Origin: an uncultured Planctomycetota bacterium
GTDB lineage: Bacteria > Planctomycetota > Planctomycetia > Pirellulales > Thermoguttaceae
NCBI GenBank assembly: GCA_902796885.1
Contig: CADBQY010000063.1
Coordinates: forward strand, 1-38,241
Direction: 5' to 3'
Length of the DNA stretch: 38,241 bases
In this document: piece after piece, positions 18,212-25,697 of the stretch
Numbering within the stretch: position 1 is the stretch's first letter
Layout of the letters: each line of letters opens with the position of its first letter
Made by a program: the position numbers and the translations under genes
The notes under the pieces: model-generated
The model's input: only the letters and a program-made list of their open reading frames with translations
Database searches by the model: none
Told to the model about the DNA's origin: nothing

Positions 18212-18239
18212 AGTCTAACTGTTCCGCCCTTCAAGTCAA
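18212..18239 (-). promoter_or_regulatory. Promoter of the methyltransferase-MTHFR/ispD operon
   Basis: On the minus strand, TTGACT (18239-18234) and TAGACT (18217-18212) have a 16-base spacer. Predicted transcription starts near 18205, giving a leader of about 110 bases. Confidence 0.65.
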
Positions 18240-18262
18240 GGGATCGGGACGCGGCGGCGCTT

Positions 18263-19750
18263 TCAGTAGGTCGGGGCGTTCCGGCGCGCGGCAACCCGCT
18301 CGGGCGAACGCGCCGGAGCGGCGGAACCGTTCGCGGAAAGCACTCTCGATCCCTTTGCCGGGGCGGTCGGAGCCGCGGCGTAGGCCGAACGCGCGGCCGG
18401 CGGCGAAACGGTTTGCGCGACCGACGGGGCTCGCGTCCCGGTCTGAGCCGTCGGGGCCGGTTCCGGGGACTGACCCGAGATCATCCGCGCCACCCCCTCG
18501 TCCGATATACGAACCCCTTCCGAGACCGAAGCGCGATCCATGTTCCCGTATTTCATATTCTGAATCATTTGGTCGTTTTCCAGGGACTGGCGGAAATGCG
18601 CGTCGCTCCGCTGCTCCTCGTCGCGATGCCGCTGGGCCAGCGCCATCTGAACCTTTTTGGCGTTCGCCGGAAGCTGCGGAACCATGATGATGACCGGCTG
18701 AATGTCGAAGGGGATTTCCACCTTCACCTTTTCGCGCCCTTTGCCCTTGATCTCGACGTTGGCGGTGTAGGCTTCGTATCCTCCCTTGGCGTCAACGATC
18801 TTCCCCTTATATTTTTCCATCAGTTTGAAAATTTCCGGATCCATTTCGGTCGTCCCGTCGGCGTTCGGGGTCCCGAACGAGTCGAAACTGCCGATCGTCA
18901 CGAAACTGCAATCGCGGTCGTGAAACTCCCACGCCTCGACTCCCTGCTTCCGAAGCGCCGCGCAGAGCGCCGCCGCCTTCACGCCGGCGTCCTGGAACTC
19001 GGAACTCGATTTGTTCCACTTCGAATCCCCCGCCGAGTCTTTGTCCATCACCGACTTTCCGGCGAAGGTGGCGACCCGAACCGTGTACATCTTCGGATTC
19101 CGCAGAAGGCTGAATTTCGAATCGGAATTGATCTTTTCGAGGAACGAGTCGACCACTCCCTTCTGGGCGAAATACTCTTTCGGGATCATCGGATTCGGAA
19201 CGGCGTGCGCCTTCCCGAGCGGACCGTAGCCGACGTACTCTTTGTGGTTCTGCGCGAGCATCTCGAACTCTTTGATAACCATCTTGCTTTCGGGATTATT
19301 CTTCAGCGATTCGGGCTGCGTCCGTTTTACCTTGGTCAGCGTCTCTTGCAGCGCCGGATCGTCGGCCGAGGGGAAACTCCCGATCAGAACGGCGTAAACT
19401 TCGGGCGGCGCGGTCAAATACTGATACGATCGATTCCCACCGCCGAGCTGACGCAGATCGTCGTCGTGGTTGTCGTACCGGAACATGTAGGCGGGAAGCT
19501 TGTACTTCTTCCGAAGTTCGTAGACGAGCCGGTTGGCGGTCTTGCGCGCCTCGGTACCGGTGAACTTCGAAGCCATAATGAACCAGAGTCCGTCGGAATC
19601 GGTCAGAGGATACTCCTTATTCGGTTCGGCCTCCACCCCGCTGATCGCGCGGAAAAGACCCAGCCCCTGTGCGGACGCTTTCGTCAGGCCGATCCCCCCC
19701 GCGATGACCGCCGCCAGAAAAATAACCGCCCATTTCGATGTTTTGCTCAT
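18263..19750 (-). CDS. Secreted protein with two SPOR-like repeats
   Basis: I do not recognise a named family. The 495-residue product starts at an ATG preceded by AGGGTGA and has a clear signal peptide, with cleavage expected after KASA (about 27). Two similar regions follow (about 55-130 and 221-292). Each starts with an aromatic strand (LWFIMASKF; YTVRVATF), continues with an alanine-rich helix ending in LRK, and closes with IGSF. This strand-helix-strand pattern is reminiscent of SPOR domains, which bind denuded peptidoglycan glycan; that match is by eye only. A charged segment (about 370-400) and an Ala/Pro/Ser-rich tail end the protein. The gene is monocistronic, with a palindromic leader, and divergent from the UDPGP operon. 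A periplasmic or envelope role is likely. Confidence 0.72.
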   Translation of the reverse strand: MSKTSKWAVIFLAAVIAGGIGLTKASAQGLGLFRAISGVEAEPNKEYPLTDSDGLWFIMASKFTGTEARKTANRLVYELRKKYKLPAYMFRYDNHDDDLRQLGGGNRSYQYLTAPPEVYAVLIGSFPSADDPALQETLTKVKRTQPESLKNNPESKMVIKEFEMLAQNHKEYVGYGPLGKAHAVPNPMIPKEYFAQKGVVDSFLEKINSDSKFSLLRNPKMYTVRVATFAGKSVMDKDSAGDSKWNKSSSEFQDAGVKAAALCAALRKQGVEAWEFHDRDCSFVTIGSFDSFGTPNADGTTEMDPEIFKLMEKYKGKIVDAKGGYEAYTANVEIKGKGREKVKVEIPFDIQPVIIMVPQLPANAKKVQMALAQRHRDEEQRSDAHFRQSLENDQMIQNMKYGNMDRASVSEGVRISDEGVARMISGQSPEPAPTAQTGTRAPSVAQTVSPPAARSAYAAAPTAPAKGSRVLSANGSAAPARSPERVAARRNAPTY

Positions 19751-19777
19751 AAATCACCCTTTCGGTTGAACCAGGCG

Positions 19778-19808
19778 CCGCGGGGAAAGCCCGAGACTTT
19801 CCCCGCGG
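19778..19808 (-). promoter_or_regulatory. Perfect 12-bp inverted repeat in the leader of the SPOR-like gene
   Basis: CCGCGGGGAAAG (19778-19789) and CTTTCCCCGCGG (19797-19808) pair perfectly around a 7-base loop, 28 bases before the start codon at 19750. No T-run follows on either strand, so it is not a standard terminator. It could be a leader hairpin or an operator. Confidence 0.55.
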
Positions 19809-19882
19809 AAAGAACGCCTTATCATTTATATCGGTCGTTTCGATTGTAACGATTAGTTAAAATGGAGAATTTCCCTAATAAC

Positions 19883-19911
19883 TTGACCGATCACCCAGCG
19901 CCGGATATAAT
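19883..19911 (+). promoter_or_regulatory. Near-consensus promoter of the UDPGP-to-CPBP gene run
   Basis: TTGACC (19883-19888) and TATAAT (19906-19911) have a 17-base spacer, the best sigma-70 match in the window. Transcription would start near 19918, giving a leader of about 117 bases. Confidence 0.8.
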
Positions 19912-19947
19912 TTTAAGAGGGTACGCGCCCGTCCGTCCGGGGTTTTC

Positions 19948-19988
19948 CGCGCTTTTCGCCAAGCCGACTCTCTTTCGCGAAAAGCGCG
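19948..19988 (+). promoter_or_regulatory. Perfect 12-bp hairpin in the UDPGP gene leader
   Basis: CGCGCTTTTCGC (19948-19959) and GCGAAAAGCGCG (19977-19988) form a perfect stem with a 17-base loop. It lies between the predicted transcription start and the ATG at 20035, which has no recognisable Shine-Dalgarno sequence. It may affect mRNA stability or translation. Confidence 0.55.
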
Positions 19989-20034
19989 CCCTGTCGATCA
20001 TTGGAAAGATAACGACAACTTCAAAATATCAGTT

Positions 20035-21555
20035 ATGCCATCAGTCAAAGAAGAACTCGCCGCTCTGCTTGCCCCGCACGGGCAGGAGCAGCTTCTGACC
20101 TTCTGGGACGAGCTCGCTCCGGAAAATCAGCGTGCCTTTGCCGACGAGATCCGCGCGCTCAATCTAACCCGGATCGAAGAGCTCTACGCCCGCCGCGGGG
20201 AACCCGCCGCCGCGGCGGCGCTGGCCGACCGCGCCCAGGAACCGACGGCGTTCCATCTGAGCGACCTGCGCGAGCGGGCCGACCGCCCCTCTTATCCGGG
20301 ACGCGCATTCGACCCGTACGAAGCGATCCGACTGGGAGAAGACGCGCTTCGCGCCGGAAAATTGGCGGCGGCGGTCGTCGCGGGAGGACAGGGAACCCGG
20401 CTCGATTTCCCCTACGCCAAAGGGATTTTTCCGATCGCGCCGATTTCGGGGGTCACCCTCTTCCAGATCCACGTCGAACGGATCCGGGCGACGGCGCGAA
20501 AGTATAACACCCGAATCCCGTTCTGCATCCAAACGAGTCCGGCCACCCACGAAGAGACGATCGAGTTCTTCGAAAAGAACGACAATTTCGGTCTCCCCGA
20601 AGAAGACGTCCTGATTTTCTGTCAGGGAACCGTCCCTTCGGTCGGTTACGACGACTGCAAAGTTCTCCTGGCCGAAAAGGGAAAGATTGCCCGAAGTCCC
20701 GACGGACACGGCGGATTCCTCGCGGCGATCAATCGGCCGCAAGCCGACTCCCCCTTCGAGCGGGTTCGCCGGACGGGGATTCTCGCCGAACTTCAGCGGC
20801 GCGGTATCGAAGAGCTCTTCTACTTCCAGATCGACAATCCGCTCATCGATATCTGCAATCCCGAGTTCATCGGTTATCACCTGATGGCCCGTTCCGAGTA
20901 TTCAAGCCAAGTCGTTCGAAAAACTTCGCCGAAAGACCGGGTCGGGAATATGGTGATGGTCGACGGGTCGCTCCACGTGATCGAATACAGCGACATCCCC
21001 GACGCGGCCGCCGAGCGGCGGAAACCGGACGGATCGCTCGCCATCTGGGCGGGGAGTATCGCCGTCAGCCTGATGAACGTTAACTTCCTCAAAGCGAAAG
21101 CCGATTACGCGGGATCCCTCCCGTACCATATCGCCAAAAAGAAAGTCCCCTACGTCGTCGTCGATCGGCAGGCGCGAAGCGAAACGGGAGAGTCCCTCTT
21201 CGGAACCAAGGTGAAGCCGGACTCGCCGAACGCGGTCAAGTTCGAGAAGTTCATCTTTGACCTTCTTCCGCAGGCAAAGAATCCGATCGTCGTCGAAATT
21301 GACGAAAAGACCGGGTTCGCCCCGCTGAAGAACCACCCGCGCGAACCGAAAGACAATCCGCAGATGGTGCGTCGGATGCTTCTGGATCTCTATCGGCTCT
21401 GGCTTCGGAACATCGGATATACGATTGCCGACGACGTCGACGTTGAAATCTCCCCCCTCTTCGCCAACAGCGCTTCGGAGCTGAAGGCGCGGCTCGACGC
21501 GATGGGACGCTCTCCCGCCGACGGGCCGATTACCGAATCGGGATATTGGTGTTAA
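20035..21555 (+). CDS. UDPGP-family UTP-sugar-1-phosphate uridylyltransferase (UDP-N-acetylglucosamine pyrophosphorylase-like)
   Basis: Enzymes of this family make UDP-sugars from UTP and a sugar 1-phosphate; the eukaryotic AGX/UAP1 type prefers N-acetylhexosamine 1-phosphate. The 506-residue product has VVAGGQGTRLDFPYAKG (114-130) as the nucleotide loop, with catalytic lysine candidate K129, then SPDGHGGF, FYFQIDNPLIDICNPEFIGYH and VIEYSDIPD, all in the family order. Compared with the usual GTRLGF(x)xPKG it has Asp at the Gly after Leu and Ala at the Pro before Lys. It resembles the eukaryotic-type enzyme rather than bacterial GlmU. The substrate could be glucose 1-phosphate or GlcNAc 1-phosphate. 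It heads a run of seven genes on the plus strand; the ATG lacks a clear ribosome-binding site. Confidence 0.88.
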   Translation: MPSVKEELAALLAPHGQEQLLTFWDELAPENQRAFADEIRALNLTRIEELYARRGEPAAAAALADRAQEPTAFHLSDLRERADRPSYPGRAFDPYEAIRLGEDALRAGKLAAAVVAGGQGTRLDFPYAKGIFPIAPISGVTLFQIHVERIRATARKYNTRIPFCIQTSPATHEETIEFFEKNDNFGLPEEDVLIFCQGTVPSVGYDDCKVLLAEKGKIARSPDGHGGFLAAINRPQADSPFERVRRTGILAELQRRGIEELFYFQIDNPLIDICNPEFIGYHLMARSEYSSQVVRKTSPKDRVGNMVMVDGSLHVIEYSDIPDAAAERRKPDGSLAIWAGSIAVSLMNVNFLKAKADYAGSLPYHIAKKKVPYVVVDRQARSETGESLFGTKVKPDSPNAVKFEKFIFDLLPQAKNPIVVEIDEKTGFAPLKNHPREPKDNPQMVRRMLLDLYRLWLRNIGYTIADDVDVEISPLFANSASELKARLDAMGRSPADGPITESGYWC

Positions 21556-21568
21556 CCGCACAAACGGA

Positions 21569-22465
21569 ATGAAGCGAATGATGAAAATAAAACATTGGAC
21601 GGCAGTACTTCTGACAATCGCGGCGCTTTCGGCGGGATGCCGAAAAGACGCGCCTCTGCCAAACGACGCGCCGACCGAAAACGAAACGAACCCCGCCGCC
21701 GAATCGACTTTCGCCGACCTCGAAAGCCGGGGAGCGGTCTTTGTCTTTGAAAAGGAGGGGAAACTCAAGTCGGCCGACTTCACCGCGGTGAGTCAGTCGG
21801 CGGCGTTCAGCCCGGACGAAATATCCCTCTGGAAATCTCTGCGGGTGTTGCGCGGCAAAGGAGTCTTTTCCGACACGCTCGCCAAACAGATACCGAGCTG
21901 TTCCGCCCTGACCGAATGTCTCTGGCTGGATACCGATATTTCCCCCGACGGTCTGAAATCGCTCTCCGGCGCCGAAAAGCTGAAGAAGCTTCGCATGACC
22001 GGCCTGACGGCCGATCCCGACGATCTTCGCCCCCTTCAGGCCTTCCCGGCGCTGGTCGAACTTGACCTTTCGGGCGCCTCCCTCTCCGACGAGGCGATGG
22101 GGATCGTCGCCGGTTTGCCGGCGCTGACCCGCCTGAACCTCTATCAAAACAAAATCGGAAACGAAGGGGTCAAAAATCTTCTCCCCCTGGCCGATCAACT
22201 CGTCTGGCTCAATCTGGACGACACGCGGATTACCGACGAAGTCGGCCCGATCCTCGGCCAGTTCGGCAAACTGAAATTTCTCCATCTCGGCCGCACAAAG
22301 ATCACCGACGAGATCGTCGGTTCCCTGGCGCGGCTGAAAAGTCTCGAAACCGTCCACGTCACACGAACCGGAATCACCGAAGAGGGGGCGGCGCGTCTGC
22401 GCGAGGCGCTCCCCAACACGGAAGTTATTTCGGTGGTGAAGGAAATGAAAAAGGAAACCCCATGA
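21569..22465 (+). CDS. Leucine-rich-repeat lipoprotein
   Basis: The 298-residue product has a lipoprotein signal (MKRMMKIKHW, hydrophobic stretch, lipobox LSAGC with Cys 24). A disordered acidic linker (about 25-50) comes next. From about 105 to 285 there are leucine-rich repeats of about 23-25 residues, such as LVELDLSGASLSDEAMGIVA and LKFLHLGRTKITDEIVGSLA. The repeats resemble those of cysteine-containing and RNase-inhibitor-type bacterial LRR proteins and probably form a binding surface. ATGs at 21578 and 21581 are alternative starts that would leave the lipobox intact. It follows the UDPGP gene by 13 bases and overlaps the next gene by 4 (ATGA at 22462-22465), so it is coupled to a secreted DUF1080 protein. 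A shared role at the outer face of the membrane is likely; the ligand is unknown. Confidence 0.86.
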   Translation: MKRMMKIKHWTAVLLTIAALSAGCRKDAPLPNDAPTENETNPAAESTFADLESRGAVFVFEKEGKLKSADFTAVSQSAAFSPDEISLWKSLRVLRGKGVFSDTLAKQIPSCSALTECLWLDTDISPDGLKSLSGAEKLKKLRMTGLTADPDDLRPLQAFPALVELDLSGASLSDEAMGIVAGLPALTRLNLYQNKIGNEGVKNLLPLADQLVWLNLDDTRITDEVGPILGQFGKLKFLHLGRTKITDEIVGSLARLKSLETVHVTRTGITEEGAARLREALPNTEVISVVKEMKKETP

Positions 22466-23193
22466 AAGCGAAACCGACTTTTTTACGGATCGCCATCCTC
22501 TTCGGGCTCTGTTTTGCGGTCTGCGCGCCGCTGGCGGCGCTCACCGACCAGGAAGTTCGCGAAGGATTTCACCCCCTCTTCGACACGAAGGACCTGTCGC
22601 AGTGGGAGGGGGACGAACGGATCTGGTCGTATGAAAACGGAATGATCGTCGGCCAGACCGACGACGGGCCGCGCCGTCTGGAGGCGAACACGTTCCTGAT
22701 CTTCAAGGGCGAGGTGCCGAACGACTTCGTCCTCCGATTCGATTTTCGGATCACCAAAGACGGGAATTCCGGCGTTCAGTACCGTTCGTTCCGTACGCCG
22801 GAAGAGGGGAACCCCTACCGCGTGAGCGGTTATCAGGCCGATATCGACGGACGCGCCGAGTACACCGGGATGATCTACGGCGAGAACTTCCGCTGGAGTG
22901 TCGCCGAACGGGGATACTTCAATCGAATCGAGCCGGGCCGCAAAATCACCACCCTTCTCTACACCGATTCGGAACGGCTCAAAGAAGTGATCAACATCGA
23001 GGACTGGAACACGTACGAAGTGGTCGCCGTCGGCTACACGTTTATCCAGCGGATCAACGGACAGATGATGAGCGTTCTGATCGACGACGACACGGAAAAC
23101 CGCCGCGAGGGGGGGCTGATCGCGATTCAGGCGCACGCCGGCCCGCCGATGCGCGTCGAGTTTAACAACATCCGGATCAAAGAGGTCAAATAA
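22462..23193 (+). CDS. Secreted 3-keto-disaccharide hydrolase (DUF1080) family protein, copy 1
   Basis: The 243-residue product has a signal peptide (MKAKPTFLRIAILFGLCFAV, cleavage near PLAA) and a single concanavalin-like domain of the DUF1080 type. That domain is visible as FHPLFDTKDLSQWEG, FVLRFDFRI, NSGVQYRS, GYQADIDG and IAIQAHAGPPMRVEFNNIRI. Members include 3-keto-glycoside hydrolases, which act after oxidation of sugars at C3, and also sugar-binding proteins. The start overlaps the LRR lipoprotein stop. It is about half identical by eye to the next gene. The catalytic role of either copy cannot be settled from the sequence. Confidence 0.88.
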   Translation: MKAKPTFLRIAILFGLCFAVCAPLAALTDQEVREGFHPLFDTKDLSQWEGDERIWSYENGMIVGQTDDGPRRLEANTFLIFKGEVPNDFVLRFDFRITKDGNSGVQYRSFRTPEEGNPYRVSGYQADIDGRAEYTGMIYGENFRWSVAERGYFNRIEPGRKITTLLYTDSERLKEVINIEDWNTYEVVAVGYTFIQRINGQMMSVLIDDDTENRREGGLIAIQAHAGPPMRVEFNNIRIKEVK

Positions 23194-23260
23194 TCTTTCC
23201 GCCCTCGGAGCCGAGATGTCCGGCTTCGCGGACGCGGAATCTTCACGGAGTCTGCGCAAC

Positions 23261-23974
23261 ATGAAAAAAACGGTTTTATATGGAGCCCTTCTCGGGCTGA
23301 TCGCCGCCGCGTTCACGGCGGTTTCGGCACAGGAAGAGGGATTCGCCTCCCTCTTCAACGGAAAAGACCTGACCGGCTGGACGGGCGATCCCGCGGTTTG
23401 GTCGGTCGAAGACGGCGCGCTGACCGGCCGCACGTCCGATTCCGGACCGGCCAAGCTGAAATACAACACGTTTCTGATTTACACCGGCGGCGTCGAAATC
23501 CCGGACGACTTCGTTCTTCGGTTCGACATCAAGCTCTCCCGCAACGGAAATTCCGGAATGCAGTATCGTTCGCGGGTACTCGAAGGGGACGAGCCTTACC
23601 GCGTGGGCGGGTACCAGGCCGATTTTGACGGCGCCGCCGTCTATTCGGGAATCTGCTTCGGCGAAGGGTATTACGGCTTCATCGCCGAACGGGGCGCCGT
23701 CTCGGAATTCGGCGAAGACCGTCAGCTTCACACGCTCGCCCGGTTCGCCGAAAGCGACGACTTGAAAGCCGACGTCAAGATCGAGGACTGGAACTCCTAC
23801 GAGGTGATCGCGCGCGGATATCTGATGATCCACAAGATCAACGGCAAGGTGATGAGCGTCTTCGTCGACAACAACAAAGACGAACGGCGAACGAGCGGCA
23901 TCCTGGCGATTCAGGCGCACGCCGGTCCGCCGATGGAAGTTCAGGTCAAGAATGTCCGAATCAAAGCCGAATAG
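23261..23974 (+). CDS. Secreted 3-keto-disaccharide hydrolase (DUF1080) family protein, copy 2
   Basis: The ATG at 23261 is preferred over an upstream in-frame ATG at 23216, because it follows GGAG (23247-23250) and opens a proper signal peptide (MKKTVLYGALLGLIAAAFTA, cleavage near VSAQ). The mature domain repeats the layout of copy 1: FASLFNGKDLTGWTG, FVLRFDIKL, NSGMQYRS, GYQADFDG and LAIQAHAGPPMEVQVKNVRI. The two copies look like an old tandem duplication, with most change in the region after GYQAD, where the ligand site is likely to lie. The end overlaps the next gene by 23 bases. Confidence 0.88.
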   Translation: MKKTVLYGALLGLIAAAFTAVSAQEEGFASLFNGKDLTGWTGDPAVWSVEDGALTGRTSDSGPAKLKYNTFLIYTGGVEIPDDFVLRFDIKLSRNGNSGMQYRSRVLEGDEPYRVGGYQADFDGAAVYSGICFGEGYYGFIAERGAVSEFGEDRQLHTLARFAESDDLKADVKIEDWNSYEVIARGYLMIHKINGKVMSVFVDNNKDERRTSGILAIQAHAGPPMEVQVKNVRIKAE

Positions 23975-25061
23975 CCGCGCCGACCGTTCGGTCTGGCGAG
24001 TTTTGGACGCCGCCGCCGACCGCGGCCGGGAAGCCGTCCGCGTGATCGAAGACGCGGTCCGTTTCCTGACCGACAACGCCGCGCTCGACGCGCGTCTCAA
24101 GGCGTTTCGGCACGAGTTCGGCGCGCTCACCGCACTCCTTCCATGGGACAGGCGGCTGGAGGCGCGCGACTCGGTCTCCGACGTCGGGAGCGTTTTGGAA
24201 GGGGCCGGGGAATACAGCCGCTCTTCCGTCGGAACGATCCTGGCCGCGAATTACTGCCGATTACAGGAATCGCTCCGAAGCCTCGAAGAGTTCGCGAAAT
24301 TGGCAATCCCCGAAATCGCGCGCCGCGCCGAGCGGCTCCGCTACGAGTCGTACGCGCTCCAAAAAGAGACACACGCCGTTTTTGCGGCGGCCGACCGTCT
24401 GGCACGCCTTGACGCCGCGCGTCTTTACGTTTTGGTCACCTGCGATCTCTCGGACGGCGACGTCGAAAAGATCGCGCTGGCCGGAGCGGAAATTTTCCAG
24501 TTGCGCGACAAGAACGCGACCGACCGCGAGCTCTACGCGGCGGGGCTGCGGCTGACCGCGCTTTTCGATCGGCTGGCCGAATCGGGAAGAGTTCCGGCGC
24601 GCCCGCTGCTGGTCGTCAACGACCGGGCCGACTTGGCCGTGGCGGTCGGCGCCGACGGGGTTCACGTCGGGCAGACCGAACTCCCGCCGTCGGAAGCACG
24701 CCGTATCGTCGGCCCGGAGCTGATCCTGGGTCTTTCGACCTCCCGCGCCGAAGAGGCGCGGGAGGCGCTCGCCGAAATCAACGGCCCGGCCCGGGTCGAT
24801 TATCTGGGCGCCGGCTCGATTTTTCCGACGGCGACCAAGGCCGACGCCCGGAACGCGGGTCTTGACTATCTGCGCCGCCTGAAGACCCTTTCGATTCCCG
24901 TTCCGATCTTCGCGATCGGAGGGATCGACGCCGAAAATCTCCCGCGGGTTTTGGAAGCCGGGTGCAAGCGCGTTTGCGTCGCCAACGCCGTAACGGGACA
25001 GGCCGACCGCGGAAAGGCGGCCGGTCAACTCCACGATATCCTCACGCAGAAAGAAGAATGA
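23952..25061 (+). CDS. thiE: ThiD2-ThiE fusion: thiamine phosphate synthase with N-terminal ThiD2-type domain
   Basis: The C-terminal part (about 158-365) is thiamine phosphate synthase, which joins the pyrimidine and thiazole halves of thiamine. It shows FQLRDKNATDREL, VNDRADLAVAVGADGVHVGQ, LGLSTSRAEEA, DYLGAGSIFPTATKADA and FAIGGIDAENL. The N-terminal part (about 12-150), with RVLDAAADRGREAVRVIEDA and a downstream SLRSLEEFAK, matches my recollection of the ThiD2 domain. ThiD2 is proposed to replace ThiD as hydroxymethylpyrimidine phosphate kinase and is often fused to ThiE. The fusion would channel pyrimidine diphosphate to the synthase. The ATG lies inside the end of the DUF1080 gene. The ThiE call is firm; ThiD2 is likely. 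Confidence 0.9.
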   Translation: MSESKPNSRADRSVWRVLDAAADRGREAVRVIEDAVRFLTDNAALDARLKAFRHEFGALTALLPWDRRLEARDSVSDVGSVLEGAGEYSRSSVGTILAANYCRLQESLRSLEEFAKLAIPEIARRAERLRYESYALQKETHAVFAAADRLARLDAARLYVLVTCDLSDGDVEKIALAGAEIFQLRDKNATDRELYAAGLRLTALFDRLAESGRVPARPLLVVNDRADLAVAVGADGVHVGQTELPPSEARRIVGPELILGLSTSRAEEAREALAEINGPARVDYLGAGSIFPTATKADARNAGLDYLRRLKTLSIPVPIFAIGGIDAENLPRVLEAGCKRVCVANAVTGQADRGKAAGQLHDILTQKEE

Positions 25062-25062
25062 G

Positions 25063-25674
25063 ATGAACAAATCTTTATGGAACGTACCGAATGTTCTGAC
25101 CTTCGTAAGGATCGTCTCATCGATTCTCATTTTTACGGTTCTTCCGTTCGGCTGCTACAAGATCGGATTTGTCCTCTTCGTGATCGGGGCTCTGACCGAT
25201 TTCGCCGACGGATGGTGGGCGCGCCGATTCCATCAGGTAACCAAACTCGGACGGATCCTCGACCCGTTTGCCGACAAACTCCTCGTTTGCGGAACGCTGA
25301 TCTACCTGGTTTCGATTCCGGAACTGATCGGCGTGTCCCTTCCCGGATGCGGGTGGAAACTCGGCCTGGCCCCCTGGATGGTCGTGGTGATCGTCTCGCG
25401 CGAGTTGCTGATCACTATGCTTCGTTCGATCGTCGAAGGCGGCGGCGGCGACTTCTCGGCCAAATGGCTCGGTAAGATCAAGATGGGATTTCAATGCGTC
25501 GGAATCGGCGCCTGCTTTGTCTACCTGATCCTTCTCCGGCGCGGAACGCCTCAGACGTGGGTCACCCTGACGATGATCGTCTGTCTCTGGGGCATGATCT
25601 GGACCGCCGTCCATTCGTGTATTAACTACATCTTCGCCGCCGTCCGCGTTTTGCGCGACGCCGAGTCGGCCTAG
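25063..25674 (+). CDS. pgsA: CDP-diacylglycerol-glycerol-3-phosphate 3-phosphatidyltransferase
   Basis: PgsA makes phosphatidylglycerol phosphate in the inner membrane. The complete CDP-alcohol phosphatidyltransferase motif D(x)2DG(x)2AR(x)8G(x)3D(x)3D is present at D46, D49, G50, A53, R54, G63, D67 and D71. The 203 residues contain several hydrophobic segments and start with the typical NVPNVLTFVRI. The gene follows the ThiE stop by one base, with a purine-rich AAGAAGAATGAG in front. Other members of the superfamily make other phospholipids, but length and N-terminus favour PgsA. Confidence 0.92.
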   Translation: MNKSLWNVPNVLTFVRIVSSILIFTVLPFGCYKIGFVLFVIGALTDFADGWWARRFHQVTKLGRILDPFADKLLVCGTLIYLVSIPELIGVSLPGCGWKLGLAPWMVVVIVSRELLITMLRSIVEGGGGDFSAKWLGKIKMGFQCVGIGACFVYLILLRRGTPQTWVTLTMIVCLWGMIWTAVHSCINYIFAAVRVLRDAESA

Positions 25675-25697
25675 TTCTTCCCCGCCGGAGACGTTGT

